A stretch of 64,000 nt of DNA from Pseudonocardia sp. MH-G8. Lineage in GTDB: Bacteria; Actinomycetota; Actinomycetes; Mycobacteriales; Pseudonocardiaceae. The stretch is taken from the NCBI RefSeq assembly GCF_002262885.1, contig NZ_NKYF01000003.1, forward strand, positions 252,382 through 316,381, given 5' to 3'. How positions within the stretch are numbered: position 1 is the stretch's first letter; the number at the start of each line of letters is the position of its first letter. This document shows positions 24,001 through 33,000 of the stretch, piece after piece. A program made the position numbers and the translations under genes. The notes under the pieces are model-generated. The model did not search any database. It was not told where the DNA came from and worked only from the letters and a program-made list of their open reading frames with translations.

Positions 24001-27000
24001 ACGCGCTCGCCGTTGCGCCGCCGGACCACGTAGTCGACACGGAAGACCATCCGGTCTGCGTCCGCGGCGGTCTCCAGATCGCGGACCATCTCGTCGGTGA
24101 GCTCGGGCAGGTCCAGGGCATCAGCGATCTTGCGGCGGTTCCCACGGGTGATCGTCGTCCACCCGCCGACGTGATTGCCGATGAGGCCCTTCCGCTGCAG
24201 CTCCGGCAGCTTCTCGCGGGCCCAGTTGACCTGATCGGTGAGGGCGTCCGGCAGGGAGCCGGCGATCCGCAGTGCGGTGCGGCCGTCGTCGAGCATCAGC
24301 TCGTCGGCCTCGTCGACCAGGTAGAACTTGTGCTTGTCCTGGATCTGCACGCCCAGGTCCTCGTCGTACATCTTCCGGAACGGGTGGTCCTTGGCCTCGC
24401 CGATCACGACGTCGCTGCGGTAGACGTTCTTCAGCGTGCCCATGGACTGGCCCCGGCCGCGCACGATCCCGACCGTCAGACCCAGCTCGTCGGCCAGCGG
24501 CTTGTAGACCTTGGCCGCGTCGAGGGTTCCCTGGATGTCGCGGGTGTACAGGTGCACCCCGCCACCGCGGTTCTCGAAGGCCTGCTTGAACATCACGACC
24601 GCACCGGTGATCGTCTTGCCCTCGCCGGTCTTCATCTGCACGATGCGCCCGCGGCCCAGGAGGATGGCCCCGGCCAGCTGCACGTCGTACAGCTCCATCC
24701 CCGCTGTCCGCCGCAAACCCTCGGCGACCAGGGCGAAGTACTCGGCGTCACTCAGCTTCTCGCCGCTCTGCGCCCGGTCCCGCAGCGCGCGGTAGGCCGC
24801 GGGGTCCTCCGCAAGAGCGGCCCACGCCGCACGGATGTTGTCGATCTCGGCGAGCACGCCCTTCTCGCGAAGCAGCTGCTGCTTCTCCAGGTCCCACAGC
24901 GCGGCGTCGTACTCCTCGACGGCCTTCCGGTACTGCTCCTCGGCCTTTCGAACCTTCTCGTCAGCGGCTTTCCAGTCCTTGTGGGCGGCGGCCTTCCCCT
25001 CCTTCGAGGTGGCACCGGCCCGCCGGGCAGCGGCAACGGTCCGTTCTCTCCTGGCCTGGTGAACGGCGTCCTTGGCCTTGTCGCGTGCGCCCAGCTTGTC
25101 CTGCTGCTCCTCGCCCAGGTCCTTGATCGGACGCAGTTCGCTCGCCAGCGACCGGGACTCACCCTTGATCGTGCCGCCGGGCCGCTGCACCCACCGCTTG
25201 CCGTCCTTGTCGGTGACGATCTCGAAGCGGGCCGTGTCTCCGGCCTCGATCCGATCCATCTCGTCACTGCGCAGGGCCTGGGAGAGCTCCTCCGGGGACA
25301 TCCCGAGCTCGTCCGCGAGCTGCTCGACCGGCTTGGCCTCGTTCAGTGCCTGGTCGGCGTCGTCGGCGAGCTTGCGCTGCGCGGGCGAGGCCACCGGCTC
25401 GTCGGTCCAGTGCAGCGGGTTGCTCCAGCTCACCGTGCCCGTCGGACCGACCACCCGGCGACCCGTGCCGTCGAACCCGACCTCCACGAGGCCCGACCGC
25501 TGGTTCGCCAACGCGCGCAGCAACTGCCGCCGCGACACCCCCAACTGCGCGGCCATCTCGTTCAGCCCCACCCGGCTGTTGTCGAGCCGCATGAACGCCT
25601 CGGCGGCGTCGACGAGCTCCTGCTCCCGGCCGACCTGCCGTTCCTTGGCCCCACCGGTCCTCTCGCCGGCACGCCGCCCCACGGCAGGTGAACCGTCCAC
25701 AGCGGGCCGGTGTCCCAGCCGGGACCCCGAGCCGGTGCCGCCATCGGCCAACTCACGCAGCACCGCGTCCCGGATCTCGGCCTCGCTGACCTTCAGCTCC
25801 TTGGCCAACTGCGCAACGCTCTTCGCTTCCCCGGCCTTGTGCGCGAGCACGATCCGGGCGGCCAGGTCGCGCTGGGCGGCCGCACCGCGTGCCCGGTCAG
25901 CCGCGCGATGCTGCGTGATGTCCAGGTACGAGCGCTCGATCCGGTCGCGCCTGGCCTCGAGCACCGGGTCGGTGACGCCGTGTTCCCGCTCGTAGGCCCG
26001 GTTCTGCTGCTCGAGTTCGGCCCACCGCTCGACGGCGTAGGCCTCGACGGCTTCGTCGGTGTCGGTCCGCAGCGAGTGCGGACTGCGACGGGTGAACGGG
26101 TCACGGCCACCGGTGCCGGCGAGGTTGCGGTACGCCGTGGGCAGGCCGCCGATTCCGTCGAACACCAAGGACCGGCTGCCTTCCGCCAGCCGTCCGAGCC
26201 TGCTCGCCCAGGCTGCGCGTCGCTCGGCGCTCTTCGCCGAACGGTCCGCGCGGCGCACTTCGGCTACTCTGCCGTCACGGCTGACCGTGAAGCGCAGTGG
26301 GCCCGGCTTCACACTCGACTTCTGCAGGCTCCGTGCCAGCGGCGCGGCGAGCATGCCGGGCGAGCCCGCAGCCCGGACCGCCAAGCCCGGCACCTTGAAC
26401 GGCGCCATCGTGATCTGTACCGGGATCTCGGCGACGGTGGCGGCGGTGTCGAATGCATTCGCGCGCCGCAGCGCCCGGTCACGCCGGTCCTGCAGCGCCC
26501 GGACCGTGTTCAGGTTCTCCGCGGAGTGCGGCTTGCCCTTCATCGCGGCCAGCCCCTTGGCCGCCAGCGACGCCTGCGCTGTCGCGCTCCGCGCACCGGA
26601 CCGCAGCCCCATGCCGACCGGCGCGGCGACCGCCGTCAGCGGCAATGAGTCCTCGAACGCCGTGAGCAGCGGGTGCCTGGTGTAGTCGTCCTTCGCGCTG
26701 CCGTCACCGAGATACCGGTGGCCGATGTTCGCCAGCGGGGTCCGGATCATGGAACCAGTCAGCGGGTAGACCCGGTTGTAGAAGTCGGTGTCCGACTCGT
26801 CCGGCAGCCGCGAATGCGACGAGGCGCCCGGATCGAACATCGTGTATCCCGGGGGCGCCAGCATCGCTCCGACGTCCCGGTGCTCGATCGCCGCGATCTT
26901 GTCCTTGCCGTGGTTCTGCGCCTCGATCGGGCCGCCGCCCGCGACGAGGAACGGCAGCGAGACCGAGCCCGCCACCATGGTCACGACATCCCGGAAGGTG

Positions 27001-30000
27001 TTGTTGCGCTGCTGCTCCCGGCGCAGTGCGGGCATGGTGGCGTCCACGTCGGTGCTGGCGCCGAACTTGCTGATGTGCTTGTCGTAGCGGCGGGTCGCCT
27101 CGGCCGGGAGCCAGTGCGCGAGATCGAGGACCTTCCGGGACCCGGACATGAAGTCGTCGTCGTTCTCGCCGACCATCTCCGTGATCTTGGACTTCTCAGC
27201 GGCAGGCAGGTCCTCGACAACTCCGGCCAGCCAGTCACTGTTGAACTGCTTCAGGACGGCGTCCCGGCCACCGCCGGGGGTGAACCGCTCCGACCATCCG
27301 ATCATGCCGTCGACCAGCTGCTTCGCGGTCTGCGGGACAGCGTTCTGCGCGGCGACGTCGTGCCAGGACTTGTCCTTGCCATAGGACCAGGTCGCGGCGG
27401 CGAACACGAGTTCGTCCGGGTTCAGGCCCGCCAGCGGGCTGCGCGCGTCGTCGGCGGCCCGGTCGATCCAGCCGCTGTCGAGGGCGCGCTTCGCGCGCAT
27501 CCCCAGCGCGATGTCGGCCGACCCCGTGGACGGCAGCCGCATGTTGCCGATGCCGACCGGGGTGGTCACGCCGGTACCGGCGTTGCCGGCCACCATCTTC
27601 GGCGGCTCGTACAGCGTCCGGTGTTGCGGCATCTCGGCCGCCGCCTCGTAGCCCTGCCCGACGAACCCGGTGAACTCGACGATCGTGGTGAGCGCATCGG
27701 CGTACCGCTCGGCCTCCTTGGCCGACGCGTTCGGTCCGAGGCCGGGCAACCTGTCACCAAGGCCGAGAACCGTGTTGTCGCTGCGCTGATTCCGCGCGAG
27801 CGCCTTGCGCACCGCCGGGTCTGCGATGTGCTGCGCAAACACCTTGTCCAATGCGCGCAGCCGGCTCCGGGACCGCTGTGTGTCGTCGGCCCCACCCAGC
27901 TCGGTCTTCGCGCTCTTCCGCACGAGCGCGGCGTACTCACCGTTCAATGCGGTCTGCCGGGCGTTCAGTTCGTCCGCGTCACCGGGGCCGCCCGCTTTGT
28001 AGGACTTGACGTCGGCGGCGAGGTCCTTGCTCTTCTTCAGGAGCTGAGCTTCGAACCGGTCGACCGCTTCGCGGGCCGCCGTGAGATCGTCGAAGTCCAC
28101 GGCCGCGGCCGCCTGCGCGTCCTTCTCCAGGTCGGTGAGGGCCTTCCCCGCGACCTTGACGGGGTCGCTGTCGAACATCCCGATGCCGTTCGGGTCGATG
28201 GCGACCAGGACCTCGCGGGCCATGTCCTCGTCCCCGGCGAACTCCTTCTCGGCGACGCTGTCGACGTTCGGGTCCCCGAACTGGCGGAACGTGTCCGCAT
28301 CCACCATGGCGTCCGTGCCGCGCTCCACTCGAGCGCGAATCACCGGGTCATCGATCTTGTTGTACTCCGCTGCAATGCGGTACACCTCGCCATGGGTGAG
28401 CATGCCGCCCTTGCGCTGCTCGGCGCGCTTCACGACCTTCTCGATCAGAGCCTCGGAGGGGCCGGCGATCTTCGCGCCCTTGCCCGTGCGCCATTCCTCG
28501 TACTCCAGACCGTCGAGGCGGCGCCCAACAGCCTTGCCCCGGTCATGCATGCTCTGCGTCAGGCCGAATGCGCTGGTGATCGCCTCGGTGGGCTCGATCC
28601 ACTCAGCCTCATAGCCCTTGGGATCGGCCTTGCCGAAACCCGACTCGTCGCAGCTGCCGCCGTTGCCTGCCTGGCAGGAGTAGCGGGTGCCGTAGCCGTC
28701 CTGCTCCGCGTACATCAGCGCGGTGCGGCCGCCCCGGCCCGAGTTCACGATCCCGTGGCCGTAGGCGTCGTGGCCCGAGGCATCACCCTTGCCGTTGAGG
28801 AACACGGTCGCGCTGCCGCCGGTGCCGTCCTTACGGCGCAGCAACTGCACGAACGCGTTCTCCGCACCCGCGTTCGGGTCCGTCGTGACGGTCTGAACGT
28901 CCTTCCCGCCGTTGCCTTCCCAGACATCCGAGCCGGTGCAGCTCCCGCCCCGGTGCGCGACACACTCGTTGATCCGGTTGCCGCTTGCCTCGACCACGTG
29001 CTCGGCCGCGCAGTCGTCGCAGTCGATCTCGACGCCGCCGGGGGCGTGCACCTCGCCCACACCGTCCAAGCCGATCGAGGCGCCGCTGCTGCCCTTGGCC
29101 TTCTTCGTGACGATGTCGACGGCGCCGGAGGCCATCTTGTCGTCGTAGGCACTGTCGGGGATCCCCAGGCCGGCCTTGTTGCCGGAGGGATTGGCCTTAC
29201 CTTCCCTGTCGTTGTAGCCGCGCTCGGGCACGCGCGGGAACATGGCTTCGAGGGTCTTGTCCTCGGCCCGGCCGGAGATCTCGAAGCCCTCGGCGGTGCG
29301 GACGTACCCCAGGCCGTCGTACTTGAGGCGCATGGGGCTGCCCGTACCGTCCCGGCCGACGAACTTGACCTTCGGCGCACTGATCTCGAAGACGTCGCGG
29401 CCGAACTTGCTCTTCGGCACGTGGCGGCCCTTGGCGGTGATCAGGCCCGCACCGTTCGGGAGGCCGGTCTTCCAGGTGCCCGGAGTTCCGTCCGCGTCGA
29501 GCGCCATGACCGGGGAGCCCTTGCGGTCGGTCAGCGCCGTGAAGTTCGTGACGTCCGGGGCGATGTGCGTGAAGTTGAACGTCGAGGCGGTCGCCCCGTC
29601 GGTCTGCGACCCGCGGCCGCGAACCGTGATCACGCCATTGCCCGACGAGCCACGGCTGATCCCCGCGAACGACTCGCTCGATGCCCGATCCGGGCCCTGG
29701 CTGTTCGGCGCGACAGCGGGGTTGGAGACCGTGAAGGTCTTCTTGCCGCGGTTCGGCGTGTAGGAGGCCCGCGGGCCGCCCCTCTCACCCTCCGAGCACG
29801 CCTTGGTGCACGTCACGACCCCCGACCACGCATTCGGGGTCACGACCTCGACACCGGGCTTGGCATCGGCCGGGACGGGCTCGTTCGCACCCACGAACCG
29901 GCTCCGGACCGGTTTGCCCGGGATGCCGTAGTCGTCCTTCGCATCCGGCACCGTCATGCCGGCCCGCGCCCCGGACTCCTCGTCCTTCACCTGGCCAGGC

Positions 30001-33000
30001 GCGCCGTCCTCGGCCATCTTGATGCCCGGCTTCTTGCTGTCCGGCTTCGAGCCCGTTGCGGACGCGATCTCCTTCAGCTTCGCCAGCACCGACTCCTGCT
30101 TGTAGGACAGGCCGATGTTCACGTAGGTCGCGGGCCCGGTCACCACCGACAGCCGCGAGCAGTCGCCGGAGCAGCCGACGTCGTTGCCGCTGCGGTGGAC
30201 GCCGCAGCCGGTGGAGCTGGTGCAGGTGCCCGACTTGTGCTGGCTCCACTTGCGGAACGGGTCGAACCAGGTCTTGGGCGTGGTCCAGTGTGCGGTGAAC
30301 TCGATGTGCGCCGTGGCGGTCTTGCTGCAGTGCGCCGGGTTCGAGCAGGACACGTTCGCCTGGGCGTACCCGGGACCGGCCGTGGCCTGCGCGGCCACCC
30401 AGCCGCCGCCGGACCCCATCCCGCCGCCTCCGGAGTCGTGCGCGTACGCAGACGCCCACGAACCCGGTGCGGAGGCGTAGTCCGATGCGGTCACCGACCA
30501 GGAGTGCGAGCAGGAGGTGCCCGCGCTACCGGTGCACGAGGCGCCGGCCTGCGCGAAGCCGCCGGTGGCCTGCGCGGTGGCGCCGACCGCTACCCAGCCG
30601 CTGCCCATCCGCCCGCCGCCGTGGCCGGACGCGCCGGCCGACGCGGCCCCGTTCGCGGCACCCGCCGAGACTCCGGCGCGGTAGTGGTGGTGGCAGTGGG
30701 TGCCCGTGCTCCCCTGGCAGGACGCCGCGGCCATCGCCTGGCCCGCGCCGACCGTCGCCTGGGCGGAGACCGCGACCTGGCCGTGGCCGCGTCGACCCCC
30801 GCCGTGGCCGCGCGCCGTGGCGTAGGCGGCGCCGCCGGCCGAGCCCGCGGTGGCGCGGGCCCGGTAGGAGTGGCGGCAGTGCGCGCTGCGGGTGCCCGTG
30901 CAGGACGCCGCCGCCATCGCCTGGCCGGGCGCGGTATTGGCCGAGGCGCTGGTGGCGCAGTGACCCGCCCGCTGGGAGGCACAGCCACCGAACGCACTCG
31001 CGTGCTGGGCGCCCGTATCGCTGTGCGCGCGGCTGACCACGCGGTAGTGACAGGACTTGCCCGCGCACGAAGCGGCGGCCTGTGCGGCGCCGTCGGCGGC
31101 ACCGACCTGACCCGTCACCCGGCAGGTCCCGGTCGCGCCGGTCCGGCAGCCCGCTGCGGTGCGGGCGCTCGCGCCGCCGTCGCGGGCAAGGCCGTGCAGC
31201 CGGGCGCGGCAGCCGTTGCCCTCGCAGTCGGCGCTGACCTGCACCGCGTCCTTCATCGCGTACCCGGCGGTCGCAGTCGCGCACGCAGTGTTGTTGGAGC
31301 ACTTGGCCGTCGCGCGGGCGATCGCCGGGGCACCCTTGGTGTACGTGTGCGACCAGGCGCGGGTGGCGCAACCGGTGCCCTCGCACGACGCGGTGATCGA
31401 CGCGCTCGTGGAAGCGGCCTTCTTGGTGGCCGTGCGGGCGGTGTTCACCGTCAGCTGCGCGCTGCAGTTCGTGCAGCGGGTGACGCCGTGCGCGGTGGTG
31501 GAGCTGTGCCGCTTCTCCGGGCCTGTGTGCGGGGCGGCGTCGCCGGTGATCGCGGCGCGGCAGCCGGTGCCGGGGCAGGAGACCTGGGCGGTGGTCTCGC
31601 CGGTGTTGCTCGTCTTCGCGTCGCCGGACGCGGTGGCCTGGATGGCGGCCTTGCAGCCCTTGGCGCCTGCGGTGCAGGTCGCGGTCTCACGGGCGTGGCC
31701 GGGGGCCTGCGCGGTGAGCGTGACCCGGCAGCCGGGGCCTGCACACTCGCCGGAGAAAGAGGAGGTCGACCAGAGCGCCGGGGGGTTCTTCACCGGCTTG
31801 GTCGTCTTGCGCTGCTCCTTGATGACGTCGGCCACGACCTGGCCGGTCCCCGCCGCGGAGCTCCCGGTCACCCGGCACGCGCCGGCCGAGCTGACACAGG
31901 TGGCGGAGGTCAGGGACTTGGCTGGTGGGCCGCGGGCGCTCCCGGCGCCGTTCCCGTCGGTCGGGGTGTGGCTACCCCAGGCCGCGTGCGTGGCGTGGCC
32001 CGAGCAGCGGATGCCCGCAGCGCAGTCAAGGGTGGCGTCGGACATCGCCCAGCTCGACGCGCCCGACACGGTCGGGGCGCCACCGCCGGCCGAGGAACCC
32101 GGCGCGGTGGGGGCGAGCGGGGTGGCGCTGTGCGTGCCCGGCTTGGCGGGCTCCTGCGTCGTGCCCTCGGTGACCGTCGCGTTGTCGGTGGAGGCGCCCG
32201 TCATGATCGGGGCGATCTCGTTCGCGTTCGGCGCCGTCGCGGAGCCCGAGTTGATGACCGCGGTGCAGGTGCCACCGGAGACCTTCTCACAGCCGCCGAC
32301 GGCGTAGGAGCCGTGCTCGACCGGTGACACCACGGGCCTGATGGCGCCGGCAGCGGTGCGCACCACGCTGTCACCGCACGCGGCGCCGGCGCAGGTGAGC
32401 GTCGCGCCCGCAGCGGACGCCGCGGACGGGCCGTGCCCGAGCCGCGCCGGGTTGACCGAGCCGTCCTTGGCGAGCATCGCGGTCGCCCCCGGACCCGACA
32501 GGGCGGTCGACGTCGAGCGCGCCTCGCACTGGGCGGTGCCCGCGCAGGAGGCCTGGTCGGTCGAGGTCACCGGAGCGCCGTTGTTCACGGCGCCGTCGAA
32601 GGCCTGCGAGGTGGTGCGGACGTGGCCCGCGCAGGCGGCGCCGCCGGTGCAGCTCAGGTAGCCGTCGGAGGTGGAGACCGTCGAGGCCCCCCGCTGGCCG
32701 GCCACCGCGTACTCGTTCGCGGACGAGCCCAGCGAAGTGCTGTGCCCGCCGCAGGTGCCGCTGCCCACCACCGTGCACTCGGCGCTCACCCGCGAACCCC
32801 GGTACTCCTTGGAGTAGGTGGCGTTGCGGGCGGCCACCCCGGTGGCGGTCTGGACGGTGCAGCGGACGTCGCCGTTCGCGCACGTGCCCATGGTGTCCCC
32901 GGTGGCCTTGACGACCGCGACACCCTTCGTGCCGTAGCTGGCGGCCGTGTTCACGTCGCCGCCACACGTGGCACCGGAGCTCTGCGCGATGCAGCTCGAC

